Part shown: piece after piece, positions 5,502 through 13,081 of the stretch
Numbering within the stretch: the first letter of the stretch is position 1
How the letters are laid out: every line of letters begins with the position of its first letter
From: CAMEON01 sp964427175
GTDB taxonomy: Bacteria > Bacillota > Clostridia > Oscillospirales > CAG-272
Direction: 5' to 3'
Length of the DNA: 14,282 bases
Assembly (NCBI GenBank): GCA_964427175.1
Contig: CAYRTP010000049.1
Coordinates: 1-14,282 of the forward strand
The notes under the pieces: generated by a model
The model's input: the letters and a program-made list of their open reading frames with translations, nothing else
Told to the model about the DNA's origin: nothing
The model's database searches: none
Made by a program: the position numbers and the translations under genes

Positions 5502-6234
5502 CGAGATCATCCGCGTATGCGGACTGAAGAAATACTACAAGGGAGACAAGATCAAGGCCCTGGACGGTGTGGATGCCGTGGTGCACCGGGGTGAGGTCGT
5601 GGTGGTCATCGGCCCTTCGGGCAGCGGTAAATCCACCTTCCTGCGCTCCCTGAACCTCCTGGAGATCCCCACCGAGGGTGAGATCTACGTGGATGGCGTG
5701 AACATCATGGCCAAGGGGGCCAACGTGGACCTCCACCGTCAGAAGATGGGTATGGTGTTCCAGCACTTCAACCTGTTCCCCCACATGACCATCCTCCGCA
5801 ATATGACCATCGCCCCCATGAAGCTTTTGGGTAAGACCCGCGAGGAGGCCGAGAAGCTGGCCATGTCCCTTCTCGAAAAGGTGGGCCTGGCCGACCGCGC
5901 CAACGCCTACCCCAGCCAGCTTTCGGGCGGTCAGAAGCAGCGCGTGGCCATCGTCCGCGCCCTCTGTATGCAGCCCGACGTCATGCTCTTCGACGAGCCG
6001 ACCTCCGCCTTGGACCCCGAAATGGTGGGTGAGGTGCTGGAGGTCATGAAGTCCCTGGCCCATGACGGTATGACCATGATCGTGGTCACCCACGAGATGG
6101 GCTTTGCCCGCGAGGTGGGCTCCCGCGTCATTTTCATGGCCGACGGACGCATCATCGAGGAGGGCGAGCCCAACGAGCTCTTCTCCAACCCCAAAAGCGA
6201 CCGACTCAAGACCTTCCTGGCCAAGGTGCTGTGA
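5491..6234 (+). CDS. Amino-acid ABC importer, ATP-binding protein (GlnQ/ArtP type)
   Basis: The cytoplasmic ATPase drives the importer. All motifs are intact over 247 residues: Walker A GPSGSGKST (41-49), Q-loop Gln91 in FQHFNLFPH, signature LSGGQ (144-148), Walker B MLFDEP (165-170) with catalytic Glu169, D-loop SALD and switch His201. It is close to the polar amino-acid class (GlnQ, ArtP, HisP) in length and in the FQHFNLFPHMT segment. AAAGGAGA (5473-5480) serves the ATG at 5491, which lies inside the permease gene's last codons. It is the last gene of the importer; the gap after it has no plain terminator, only the long inverted repeat at 6301-6397. Confidence 0.95.
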   Translation: MSANEIIRVCGLKKYYKGDKIKALDGVDAVVHRGEVVVVIGPSGSGKSTFLRSLNLLEIPTEGEIYVDGVNIMAKGANVDLHRQKMGMVFQHFNLFPHMTILRNMTIAPMKLLGKTREEAEKLAMSLLEKVGLADRANAYPSQLSGGQKQRVAIVRALCMQPDVMLFDEPTSALDPEMVGEVLEVMKSLAHDGMTMIVVTHEMGFAREVGSRVIFMADGRIIEEGEPNELFSNPKSDRLKTFLAKVL

Positions 6235-6628
6235 TCGGAATGGCTGTCGAAGCGTGAACACCGCCCCCGCGGCTTTGTATCCCTGAAGGTTTCATTTTGC
6301 CGATAGGGGAGGGGCTTGCTCCTCCCGCTACCACAAAATTTTATGCCCCCTTTCCTTGCTTGGGCATATTTCGGGAGGAGCAAGCCCCTCCCCTACGAAA
6401 CCAAAGCGTAAGGATGTGACAAGGCCTCCGAGGCAGCCCGATTCCATCGCGTTCACAGAGAAAAACGAGCACTCTGCAAAAGTCGGAGCGCTATACGCTC
6501 CACCCCGCAAAAATGCGGCAAGAGAGCATGATTTCCCCCTCCGCGACCCATACTATGGGCAGAGCGCACCCCTTGCCCCGAAGGCATCCCGCAACCCCTA
6601 AATCCACGAAAGAAAGTGAATCACCGAT
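6235..6628. other. Repeat-rich gap between ABC importer and glycogen phosphorylase
   Basis: There is no gene in these 394 bp. They contain the 24-bp inverted repeat (6301-6397), a hairpin GGAGCG with CGCTCC (6485-6490, 6496-6501), a hairpin CCGCA with TGCGG (6505-6509, 6514-6518) and a 13-bp palindrome CCCATACTATGGG (6547-6559) 69 bp before the glycogen phosphorylase start. I see no convincing sigma-A promoter. The short open frames across it follow the repeats and have no ribosome binding site. Confidence 0.6.
6301..6397. repeat. 97-bp inverted-repeat element with perfect 24-bp arms
   Basis: Positions 6304-6327 and 6372-6395 are perfect reverse complements (24 bp), extended by CG on both sides past one bulged base. 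The 44-nt spacer holds a smaller stem, ATGCCC with GGGCAT (6343-6348, 6362-6367). Each arm can also fold on itself through GGGAGG with CCTCCC. It may be a MITE- or REP-like intergenic element and may end transcription of the ABC importer. Only one copy lies in the window. Confidence 0.65.
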
Positions 6629-9058
6629 ATGACCAACCTGAAACCCACTGCGGCACAGATCAAGGAAAATCTCGAGATCAAGCTGTCGCGCTTCTTCGGC
6701 TGCACCGCGGCCGAGGCAACCAAGGACCAGCTCTACAAGGCAACCGCCATGACCATCCGCGACATTCTCACCGAGAAGCGCGGTAACTTCAAGAAGAAGG
6801 TCAACCAGGCAGGCGGTAAGCGCGTGTACTATATGTGCATGGAGTTCCTGCTGGGCCGTTCCCTCAAGACCAACATCTGCAACCTCGGCCTGGATAAGGA
6901 CTACGAGGAGGCTCTGTCCACCCTGGGCCACTCCCTGGATGAGCTGTACGAGTGTGAGCCCGACGCGGGCCTGGGTAACGGCGGTCTCGGCCGTCTTGCC
7001 GCCTGCTTCATGGACTCCCTGTCCTCTCTGGATTACCCCGCCACCGGCTTCTCCATCTGCTACGAGTACGGTCTGTTCAAGCAGAAGATCGTAGACGGTA
7101 TCCAGGTGGAGCTCCCCGACGTGTGGCTCCCCGGCGGTGATGTGTGGCTGGTGCCCCGTACCGACCGCGTGTTCACCGTCCGCTTCGGCGGCCGCATCCA
7201 CGAGGAGTGGAAGCCCGACGGCCGTATGGAGGTCATCTACGAGGATGCCGAGGAGATCGAGGCTGTCCCCTACGATATGATGATCTCGGGTGCCGACTCC
7301 GAGGGTGTCTCCCGTCTCCGTCTGTGGAAGGGCCGCAGTGCCCAGAACTTCAACATGGGCCTGTTCTCCCAGGGCCAGTACGCCCGCGCCATGGAGGAGG
7401 CCACCAATGCCGAGGCCATCTCCAAGGTCCTCTACCCCGCCGATAACCACACCGAGGGTAAGCTCCTCCGTCTGACCCAGCAGTACTTCCTCTGCTCTGC
7501 CTCTGTTCAGTCCATCATCCGTGACCACATGGCTGTTTACGGTACCCTGGACAACCTGGCCGATAAGGTAGTCATCCACCTCAACGATACTCACCCCACC
7601 CTCTGCATCCCCGAGCTGATGCGTATCCTGGTGGATGAGTACTACTATCCTTGGGACCGCGCCTGGGAGATGGTCAAGGAGATCTGCTCCTACACCAACC
7701 ACACCGTCATGCCCGAGGCCCTGGAGACCTGGAACGAGGATCTGTTCCGCCTGAAGCTCCCCCGCATCTACGCCATCATCAAGGAGATCAACGAGCGCTT
7801 CTGCCGCGAGGCTTGGCAGGTATTCCCCGGTAACTGGCAGAGAATCACCAAGATGTGCGTGGTCGCCTACGGTCAGATCCGTATGGCTAACCTGGCCGTC
7901 ATCGGCTCCCACTCGGTCAACGGCGTGTCCAAGCTCCACTCCTCCATCCTGAAGGACAGCGTCTTCAAGGACTTCTACCGTCTCTACCCCAACCGCTTTG
8001 ATAACGTCACCAACGGTATCGCCCACCGCCGCTGGCTGTGCTACTCCAACCCCAAGCTGGCCGAGCTCCTGGATGACACCATCGGCACCGGCTACCGCAA
8101 GAATCCTGTGGAGCTGGGTGAGTTCGCCAAGTTCGCCGACGATCCCGAGGTGCTGGACCGCTTCCGCGCTATCAAGCACGAGAACAAGGAGAACTTCTCC
8201 AACTTCCTCTACCGCCGCGCAGGCATCCACCTGGATACCCACGCCGTGTTCGACGTGCAGATCAAGCGTCTGCATGAGTACAAGCGCCAGCTGCTGAACG
8301 CCCTGAACATCATCGGCATCTACCTGGATCTGAAGGATAACCCCGACCTGGATATCCGTCCCCAGACCTTCATCTTCGGTGCCAAGGCCGCTCCCGGCTA
8401 TCAGATGGCGAAGCGCATCATCCAGCTTCTCTGTATGCTCCAGAAGGAGATCAACAACTCTCCCCGCATCCGCGAGAAGCTGAACGTGGTGTTCCTGGAG
8501 AACTACGACGTTTCCACCGCCGAGATCCTGGTTCCCTCCGCCGATATTTCCGAGCAGATCTCCCTGGCCGGTAAGGAGGCCAGCGGTACCGGTTGCATGA
8601 AGCTCATGATGAACGGTGCCATCACCCTGGGTACCCTGGACGGCGCAAACGTCGAGATGCAGGCCGCCGTGGGCGAGGAGAATATGTTCATCTTCGGTCT
8701 GACCGCCGCAGAGGTGGAGCAGCTCTGGCTCCGTGGCTACCGTTCGGTTGAGTTCTACAGCAACAACAACCGTCTGGGCCGTATCATGTCCGCTCTGAAC
8801 ATCGGCTTCGGCGGTGAGTCCTTCGCGGACATCACCACCTACCTGCTGGGCGGCCACGGCGTAGCCGATCCCTATATGTGCCTGGCTGACTTCGAGTCCT
8901 ACCGCCTGGCTCACGAGTCCTGCATCAAGGCCTACGGCGACCGCGCCAAGTGGACCCGCATGGCTCTGCTCAACACCGCCGCCTCCGGCCACTTCGCGGC
9001 TGACCGCTCCATCCGTGAGTACGCCGACCGCTTCTGGCACATCAAGCCCATTCACTAA
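6629..9058 (+). CDS. glgP: Glycogen/alpha-glucan phosphorylase
   Basis: The enzyme shortens glycogen or maltodextrin from the non-reducing end, using phosphate to release glucose-1-phosphate. At 809 residues it has normal family length (GT35). Landmarks are EPDAGLGNGGLGRLAACFMDS (about 111-131) at the active-site loop, HLNDTHPTLCIPELMRIL, the FDVQIKRLHEYKRQLLN segment, and EASGTGCMKLMMNGA, in which Lys658 should hold pyridoxal phosphate. The start at 6629 gives a normal N-terminus, but the ribosome binding site is weak (GAAAGTGA, about 8 nt upstream). An intrinsic terminator follows at 9096-9128, so it is likely a single-gene unit or the last gene read from upstream. With the GH13 enzyme downstream and glycogen synthase on the other strand, it belongs to an alpha-glucan storage cluster. 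Codon use is strongly biased to C- and G-ending codons, as in highly expressed genes here. Confidence 0.97.
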   Translation: MTNLKPTAAQIKENLEIKLSRFFGCTAAEATKDQLYKATAMTIRDILTEKRGNFKKKVNQAGGKRVYYMCMEFLLGRSLKTNICNLGLDKDYEEALSTLGHSLDELYECEPDAGLGNGGLGRLAACFMDSLSSLDYPATGFSICYEYGLFKQKIVDGIQVELPDVWLPGGDVWLVPRTDRVFTVRFGGRIHEEWKPDGRMEVIYEDAEEIEAVPYDMMISGADSEGVSRLRLWKGRSAQNFNMGLFSQGQYARAMEEATNAEAISKVLYPADNHTEGKLLRLTQQYFLCSASVQSIIRDHMAVYGTLDNLADKVVIHLNDTHPTLCIPELMRILVDEYYYPWDRAWEMVKEICSYTNHTVMPEALETWNEDLFRLKLPRIYAIIKEINERFCREAWQVFPGNWQRITKMCVVAYGQIRMANLAVIGSHSVNGVSKLHSSILKDSVFKDFYRLYPNRFDNVTNGIAHRRWLCYSNPKLAELLDDTIGTGYRKNPVELGEFAKFADDPEVLDRFRAIKHENKENFSNFLYRRAGIHLDTHAVFDVQIKRLHEYKRQLLNALNIIGIYLDLKDNPDLDIRPQTFIFGAKAAPGYQMAKRIIQLLCMLQKEINNSPRIREKLNVVFLENYDVSTAEILVPSADISEQISLAGKEASGTGCMKLMMNGAITLGTLDGANVEMQAAVGEENMFIFGLTAAEVEQLWLRGYRSVEFYSNNNRLGRIMSALNIGFGGESFADITTYLLGGHGVADPYMCLADFESYRLAHESCIKAYGDRAKWTRMALLNTAASGHFAADRSIREYADRFWHIKPIH

Positions 9059-9066
9059 TGTTCATC

Positions 9067-9083
9067 CCGCGGCATAGCCGCGG
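9067..9083. repeat. Short perfect hairpin after glgP
   Basis: CCGCGGC (9067-9073) pairs with GCCGCGG (9077-9083) around ATA. It lies 8 bp after the glgP stop and just before the intrinsic terminator. It could protect the mRNA 3' end. Confidence 0.5.
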
Positions 9084-9095
9084 AACCCAAATAAA

Positions 9096-9128
9096 GGGAG
9101 GTACGCATCACGCGCACCTCCTTTTTTT
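9096..9128 (+). terminator. Intrinsic terminator of glgP
   Basis: GGAGGT (9097-9102) pairs with ACCTCC (9116-9121), extended inward by CGC with GCG past one mismatch, and is followed directly by seven T (9122-9128). This is a plain rho-independent terminator. Confidence 0.85.
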
Positions 9129-9559
9129 ACGAATAAAACACGAATGACATTGCGGCACTACGGGATCCCTTTTTTCTGCGTTCGCGCGACCGCTTCCGAG
9201 AGGAGCAAGAACTCTTTCGCTTCGAAGCCCGTTTCGAAGTCCGCTTCGAAGCTTATATAAACTAATATAACCTAATCTAATCGAAACAAATCGTATCGAA
9301 ACTTATCGTACTCCCAACAAATAGAAACACAACCTAACCAAACAAAGCGCGCCTGCGGCGAGGTGGTCCTGTCGGCTCGTGTCCCTTGGCGGCGGAGATC
9401 GGAGAGGGTTGTGGAAAACACGGAGAGGAAGGCCGACGGGGAGGGGGATGCGGCGGGAGCAATGGTTGCTCCCTGCGTTGGATGCGAAGTTTTGTTTTGG
9501 AAACGCGTACTCATCCAAAAAGTGGAAGCCCATTTCATGGCTAATATTCACAAAAGTTA
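9129..9559. other. Gene-free stretch with short tandem repeats
   Basis: No open frame here has a ribosome binding site or looks like a protein. It holds a 12-bp tandem repeat centred on TTCGAAG (9221-9256), an imperfect 15-bp tandem repeat (9280-9309), an 8-bp perfect hairpin GGGAGCAA with TTGCTCCC (9455-9462, 9466-9473), and a TTTTGG with CCAAAA stem near 9494-9519. Composition shifts from AT-rich (9240-9350) to GC-rich (9355-9475). Confidence 0.55.
9221..9309. repeat. Two adjacent tandem repeats: 12 bp x3 and 15 bp x2
   Basis: TTCGAAG starts at 9221, 9233 and 9245, an exact 12-bp period (TTCGAAGCCCGT, then TTCGAAGTCCGC, then a partial unit). Just downstream ATCGAAACAAATCGT (9280-9294) is followed at once by ATCGAAACTTATCGT (9295-9309), matching at 13 of 15. 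Both share the TCGAA core. Confidence 0.6.
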
Positions 9560-9588
9560 TTGACAGAACGCAGTTTTTATGGTATAAT
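9560..9588 (+). promoter_or_regulatory. Consensus sigma-A promoter of the GH13 gene
   Basis: TTGACA (9560-9565) and TATAAT (9583-9588) are separated by 17 bp; all 12 bases match the consensus. Transcription should start near 9595, giving a leader of about 65 nt. This makes the GH13 gene independent of glgP. Confidence 0.88.
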
Positions 9589-9659
9589 AGGCCATTGACT
9601 TCGTTTCAAAAAAACGAGCCGACCCGCGGCTCAGAACAGCCGAAAGGAAACCAACTCCC

Positions 9660-11615
9660 ATGCTGCCACGATACCCCCTTGATACGTCTGAAAACCTCGT
9701 TACCTTCCGCAAGATCTCGGCCTCCGGTGCCGATCTGACCCACTTGGGTGCTTTCCCCAAGGGAGAGAAACTGCGCCTGGTGGTCAATTGCCCCCGTACC
9801 CTGGGAGCCTCCGCCGTGGTGCTCCGCCTCAACCGAGACGGGGAGCGGCACCGTGATATCCCCTTCGAGTTCACGGCCGAGGATATGACCACCCTGACCG
9901 ACGATTACGAGCTGACCCTGGATACCGCCGCCCTCTGCGGGGAGGCCCCCTCGGGCCTGTTCTTCTACAGCCTGCTCTTTGTCCGCCGCGCCGATACCCT
10001 GTTCTCGGACAGCGTCAATAACGTGGACTTTGAGCTGGTCCCCCACGTCGGCAAGGCCTTCCGCATGATGGTGTACGAGGACACCTATACCGTCCCCGCC
10101 TGGTTTGGCGAGGGTGTCATGTATCACGTCTTCGTGGACCGCTTCTATGAGGGCGAGGGCGAGATCCACCGCCGTGAGGGCAAGCGCGCCCCCGAGATCA
10201 ATCCCGATTGGGAGTGTGGCATCCCCCAGTACCCCGAGTACCCCGGTGCCCACCTGACCAACCACGTCCACTTCGGCGGAAACCTGTGGGGCGTGGCCGA
10301 AAAGCTGGACTACCTGGAGTCCCTGGGTGTCAAGGTCATCTATCTGAGCCCCATTTTCGAGGCCTACTCCAACCATAAGTACGACACGGGCAACTATATG
10401 CAGGTGGACGGGGGATTTGGCGGCGAGGCCGCCCTGGACAACCTCATTGAGAAGGCCGCCGAGCGGGGCATCAAGCTGGTGCTGGACGGCGTGTTCAACC
10501 ACACGGGGGACGATAGCCTCTACTTCAACCGCTACGGCCTCTACCCCACCAAGGGGGCGGTCCAGGCCAAGGATTCCCCCTATTCTAAGTGGTACCACTT
10601 CCGTAAGTTCCCCAACGAGTATGAGTCCTGGTGGGGCATTCCCATCCTGCCCAAGCTCAACCACGCCACCGATGAGTGCCGCCGCTACTTCACGGGCCCC
10701 GACGGGGTCTGCGCCCACTACGTCAAAAAGGGCATCGGCGGCTGGCGTTTGGACGTGGCCGACGAGCTTTGCGATCCGTTCCTGGATGAGCTCCGCGCCT
10801 CGGTTAAGGGAGCCTCGGCTACCCGTCCCGAAGGGGAAGCGGTCATCATCGGGGAGGTGTGGGAGAACGCCGCCGATAAGGTGGCCTACGGCAACCGCCG
10901 CCGCTACCTCCAGGGCAAACAGCTGGACAGCGTCATGAATTACCCCGTCCGTACGGGCATCCTGGCCTTCATCCGCGACGGCGACGCCGAGACGCTCTAC
11001 CACACCCTGACCGAGCTTTACGGCTCCTACCCCCGCGCCGTGTCGGATGCCCTCATGAACCTGGTGGGCACCCACGATACCGAGCGCATCCTCACCGTCC
11101 TGGGCTCGGACCCCGAGGACTACGAGCATTCCAACGACGAGCTGGCGGTGTCCCGCCTCTCCCCCGCGCGGCGTAAGCAGGCCATGCGGCTGCTGAAGCT
11201 GGCCTCCACCCTGCAGTTCACGGTTTTCGGTATCCCCTCGGTCTACTATGGTGACGAGGTGGGCATGGAGGGCTTCCACGATCCCTTCTGCCGGTTCCCC
11301 TTCCCCTGGCATGACCTGGATGACCCTGCCCGCGCCGACCTGCTGGCCCACTACCGCGCCCTGGGTGAGCTCCGTAAGTCCCCCGCCTTCCACGGCGGCG
11401 ACTTCCGCATCCTGAACCACGGAAACAGCCACATCGCCTATGAGCGCACAGCCATGGACGGCTCCGACCGTGTGACCATCGCCGTCCACCGCGGCGAGGG
11501 CACCGTGACCATCCCCCTGACCGCCGAGGGCAAGATCACCCTCTCCTGCGGCGATGTCACCTTGAAGGGCGGCGTGCTGACCTTGGGGGCGGATAGCTTT
11601 TGTGTGGTGCGGTGA
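9660..11615 (+). CDS. GH13 alpha-amylase-family enzyme, neopullulanase/cyclomaltodextrinase type
   Basis: This retaining glycoside hydrolase acts on alpha-1,4 (and perhaps alpha-1,6) glucans, most likely maltodextrins or debranched glycogen. Of 651 residues, the first 120 or so form a beta-rich N-terminal domain like those of neopullulanases. The catalytic barrel starts near GEGVMYHVFVDRFY (about 150-163). The GH13 motifs are all present: DGVFNH (276-281), LPKLN (330-334, region V of the neopullulanase group), GWRLDVADE with nucleophile Asp365, GEVWE with acid/base Glu399, and VGTHD with Asp473. A beta domain C closes the protein. There is no signal peptide, so the enzyme is cytosolic. AAAGGA (9643-9648) sits 11 nt before the ATG. 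It has its own promoter and ends at the convergent terminators. Exact substrate preference is not readable. Confidence 0.92.
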   Translation: MLPRYPLDTSENLVTFRKISASGADLTHLGAFPKGEKLRLVVNCPRTLGASAVVLRLNRDGERHRDIPFEFTAEDMTTLTDDYELTLDTAALCGEAPSGLFFYSLLFVRRADTLFSDSVNNVDFELVPHVGKAFRMMVYEDTYTVPAWFGEGVMYHVFVDRFYEGEGEIHRREGKRAPEINPDWECGIPQYPEYPGAHLTNHVHFGGNLWGVAEKLDYLESLGVKVIYLSPIFEAYSNHKYDTGNYMQVDGGFGGEAALDNLIEKAAERGIKLVLDGVFNHTGDDSLYFNRYGLYPTKGAVQAKDSPYSKWYHFRKFPNEYESWWGIPILPKLNHATDECRRYFTGPDGVCAHYVKKGIGGWRLDVADELCDPFLDELRASVKGASATRPEGEAVIIGEVWENAADKVAYGNRRRYLQGKQLDSVMNYPVRTGILAFIRDGDAETLYHTLTELYGSYPRAVSDALMNLVGTHDTERILTVLGSDPEDYEHSNDELAVSRLSPARRKQAMRLLKLASTLQFTVFGIPSVYYGDEVGMEGFHDPFCRFPFPWHDLDDPARADLLAHYRALGELRKSPAFHGGDFRILNHGNSHIAYERTAMDGSDRVTIAVHRGEGTVTIPLTAEGKITLSCGDVTLKGGVLTLGADSFCVVR

Positions 11616-11705
11616 TCTCGGTTACTCGGGTAGCTGAAAACCGATTCGTCATTCTGCACAGGAACCGTAAAATCCTTGTGAGCTCCGATTTTGACCCATA
11701 AAAAG

Positions 11706-11748
11706 CACGCGAAATCAGCCGATTTTGGCCCGATTTCGCGTGTTTTTT
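11706..11748 (+). terminator. Strong terminator after the GH13 gene
   Basis: CACGCGAAATC (11706-11716) and GATTTCGCGTG (11732-11742) form a perfect 11-bp stem with a 15-nt loop, followed by TTTTTT (11743-11748). AAAAAG precedes the stem, so it could also work for the other strand. Confidence 0.85.
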
Positions 11749-11824
11749 GATGCTTGTTTTTCCTCGTTGCATCCCGATTTGTGGCCTTGTGCAAAATGAC
11801 GATCCCATTTCAGCCTCCAAACAG

Positions 11825-11857
11825 AAAACCTACCGATTGCGCGTCGGTAGGTTTTTT
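11825..11857 (-). terminator. Terminator of the glgA-hypothetical unit, usable in both directions
   Basis: AAAACCTACCGA (11825-11836) and TCGGTAGGTTTT (11844-11855) form a perfect 12-bp stem around a 7-nt loop. It lies 10 bp after the stop of the minus-strand gene ending at 11867. A run of six T on the plus strand (11852-11857) and four T on the minus strand make it bidirectional. Confidence 0.8.
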
Positions 11858-11866
11858 CTGAATACA

Positions 11867-12301
11867 TCAGTCATCCCCCATGCCCGTGACCAGGTGCTTG
11901 TTTCCTCTGAATCGGAACCGCCAGCACTCGCAGGTGTCGGGATCCTCGTCGAATTCCTCCACGGTCACCTCGCCGTCGAACTGCTTGATGAGGGCGTAGT
12001 TGCCCTTACCGGCATCCTCCAGGGCGTTGGGGTTATAGGCCAGCACCTCGGACAGGAGCATGACCGAAACCATGCAGGAATCGTGGCCGAAGCTGCCCTT
12101 GACCTTGATGATGCCCTGCTCGAACAGGTCGCCGTCCAGCAGGTCCTGCCCGGCGCAGTCGCCCTTGTCATGGGTGATATAGGTGGTGATGCCGAGGGCC
12201 TCCATGTTTTCGCCGTACTCGCAGGCGTGCCAGTCGGCTTCGCTGTCATGGGGAAGGATATACATGGGGTCGGTGATGATGACGTCGCCTTGAAATTTCA
12301 C
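11867..12301 (-). CDS. Uncharacterised protein with an N-terminal DPxY motif
   Basis: I do not recognise a function. The 144-residue product is acidic and looks cytosolic: no signal peptide, no membrane segment. The N-terminus VIITDPMYILPHDSEADWHAC followed by YGENMEALGITTYI resembles small uncharacterised gut-bacterial proteins that carry 'DPCY...DW...CEYGENMEALGI'; this is from memory, and here the usual Cys after DP is Met. Other marks are GHDSCMVSVMLLSEVLAYN (about 74-92) and an acidic tail with CECWRFRFRGNKH. The start is GTG at 12301, with GAAAGGAA (12309-12316) upstream; the frame stays open to 12757 but that extension overlaps the next gene and reads as low-complexity Ser/Pro. It lies 55 bp after the 215-residue gene and ends at a terminator. 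An 8-bp triplet repeat precedes it. Confidence 0.75.
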   Translation of the reverse strand: MKFQGDVIITDPMYILPHDSEADWHACEYGENMEALGITTYITHDKGDCAGQDLLDGDLFEQGIIKVKGSFGHDSCMVSVMLLSEVLAYNPNALEDAGKGNYALIKQFDGEVTVEEFDEDPDTCECWRFRFRGNKHLVTGMGDD

Positions 12302-12323
12302 GTTGTGTTCCTTTCTTTTGCAC

Positions 12324-12347
12324 GGTGGAGCGGTGGAGCGGTGGAGC
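12324..12347. repeat. 8-bp tandem repeat, three perfect copies
   Basis: GGTGGAGC occurs three times head to tail (12324-12347) and continues with GGT. On the minus strand it reads GCTCCACC x3. It fills the short gap between the two uncharacterised genes, 7 bp upstream of the GTG gene's ribosome binding site. Confidence 0.8.
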
Positions 12348-12356
12348 GGTTGGGGT

Positions 12357-13004
12357 TCACTCCTCCATGGGGATAATGGTCCCGTCGGTTTCGTCTCGGA
12401 AGAAGAAGACGAACTCGTCTTGGGCGGGACGCTTCTCGCGGCCGATGAAGGTGGTGGGCTTACCGTCCTTACCCATGGGCCAGTCGGGGTGGTTGGGGTA
12501 GATGTGCCGTTCGGCCTTGAACTCACGCTTGATGGCGGCGCGGATGGCGCGGACCCGCTTGAGGTAGGACATGGTGTCGGGGATCTCGGGGATGATATGG
12601 TCCTGGATGTAGCGTTCGGCCTGGCCCGAACGGTAGACCTTGGGAATGGCTCGTTGCGTGAAGGCGTATGCCTCCCTGTAGGGCTGGTCACAGCAGGGAA
12701 CCGTGGGGGCGCAGAGGGTATAGAGCTCGTAGACACGGGCGTAAAAGATCCAGGCACTGTCCGCGGCGCGGATATTGCGGGGGCTTGCGGGGTTCTTTCC
12801 CATCAAATATTCCCGAACCGAACAGCGAAAATATCCCGGGCGGCGGCCGTTCGCGGTTTCGGCGGCTTCCGCGGTTCGGATGGCCTCGTCCGCCAGCTCC
12901 CGGAGAAAATCGTTGATGGCGGGATCGGAATCATACATCTCCCAAAAGGTCAGGATATCGGTCTCACCGACAAGAAATTTTCGGATCTCATGCGAGGCGT
13001 TCAT
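12357..13004 (-). CDS. Uncharacterised 215-residue protein
   Basis: I do not recognise a named family. The product looks soluble. The N-terminal third has ETDILTFWEMYDSDPAINDFLRE-like helical sequence with many acidic residues. The middle (about 60-115) is aromatic- and Cys-containing. The tail has NHPDWPMGKDGKPTTFIG, then DEFVFFFRDETDGT. A similar 'WP.GK.GKP..F' tail occurs, from memory, in small proteins annotated near toxin-immunity genes, but that is weak and I do not assign it. The ATG at 13004 has GGAG (13014-13017) 9 nt upstream. It sits 77 bp after glgA on the same strand, with a hairpin between, and 55 bp before the 144-residue gene. The pair may be co-transcribed with glgA or, if the hairpin terminates, with each other. 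Confidence 0.75.
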   Translation of the reverse strand: MNASHEIRKFLVGETDILTFWEMYDSDPAINDFLRELADEAIRTAEAAETANGRRPGYFRCSVREYLMGKNPASPRNIRAADSAWIFYARVYELYTLCAPTVPCCDQPYREAYAFTQRAIPKVYRSGQAERYIQDHIIPEIPDTMSYLKRVRAIRAAIKREFKAERHIYPNHPDWPMGKDGKPTTFIGREKRPAQDEFVFFFRDETDGTIIPMEE

Positions 13005-13038
13005 AGGTACTTTCTCCGTTCTGGGGCAAACTTCGAGA

Positions 13039-13067
13039 CTCGGGGAGCCTGAAACAAGCTCCCCGAG
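13039..13067 (-). terminator. Hairpin between glgA and the uncharacterised pair
   Basis: CTCGGGGAGC (13039-13048) pairs with GCTCCCCGAG (13058-13067): 10 bp, 9-nt loop. It lies 14 bp after the glgA stop. On the minus strand it is followed by TCTCGAAGTTT, a poor U tract. It may end most glgA transcripts while letting some read into the next genes. Confidence 0.6.
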
Positions 13068-13081
13068 CCGAATGGTCAGAT

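Noticed and set aside
6491..9055. An 854-residue open frame on the minus strand opposite glycogen phosphorylase
   Set aside because: It is the antisense shadow of a GC-rich, codon-biased gene; its translation is rich in Val, Leu, Gly and His without any domain, and there is no ribosome binding site.
9221..9309. Possible CRISPR array
   Set aside because: The units are 12 and 15 bp with no spacers between them, and no cas gene is present.
9272..9563. Small open frames in the gap before the GH13 gene
   Set aside because: Neither strand shows a ribosome binding site, and the translations are low-complexity and run across tandem repeats and hairpins.
9606..11489. A 627-residue minus-strand open frame opposite the GH13 gene
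   Set aside because: Same antisense effect; the plus-strand frame has all GH13 catalytic motifs.
12302..12757. N-terminal extension of the 144-residue gene to a 296-residue protein
   Set aside because: The extra 152 residues are a Ser/Pro/Thr-rich shadow of the overlapping 215-residue gene; a GTG with a ribosome binding site gives a better start at 12301.
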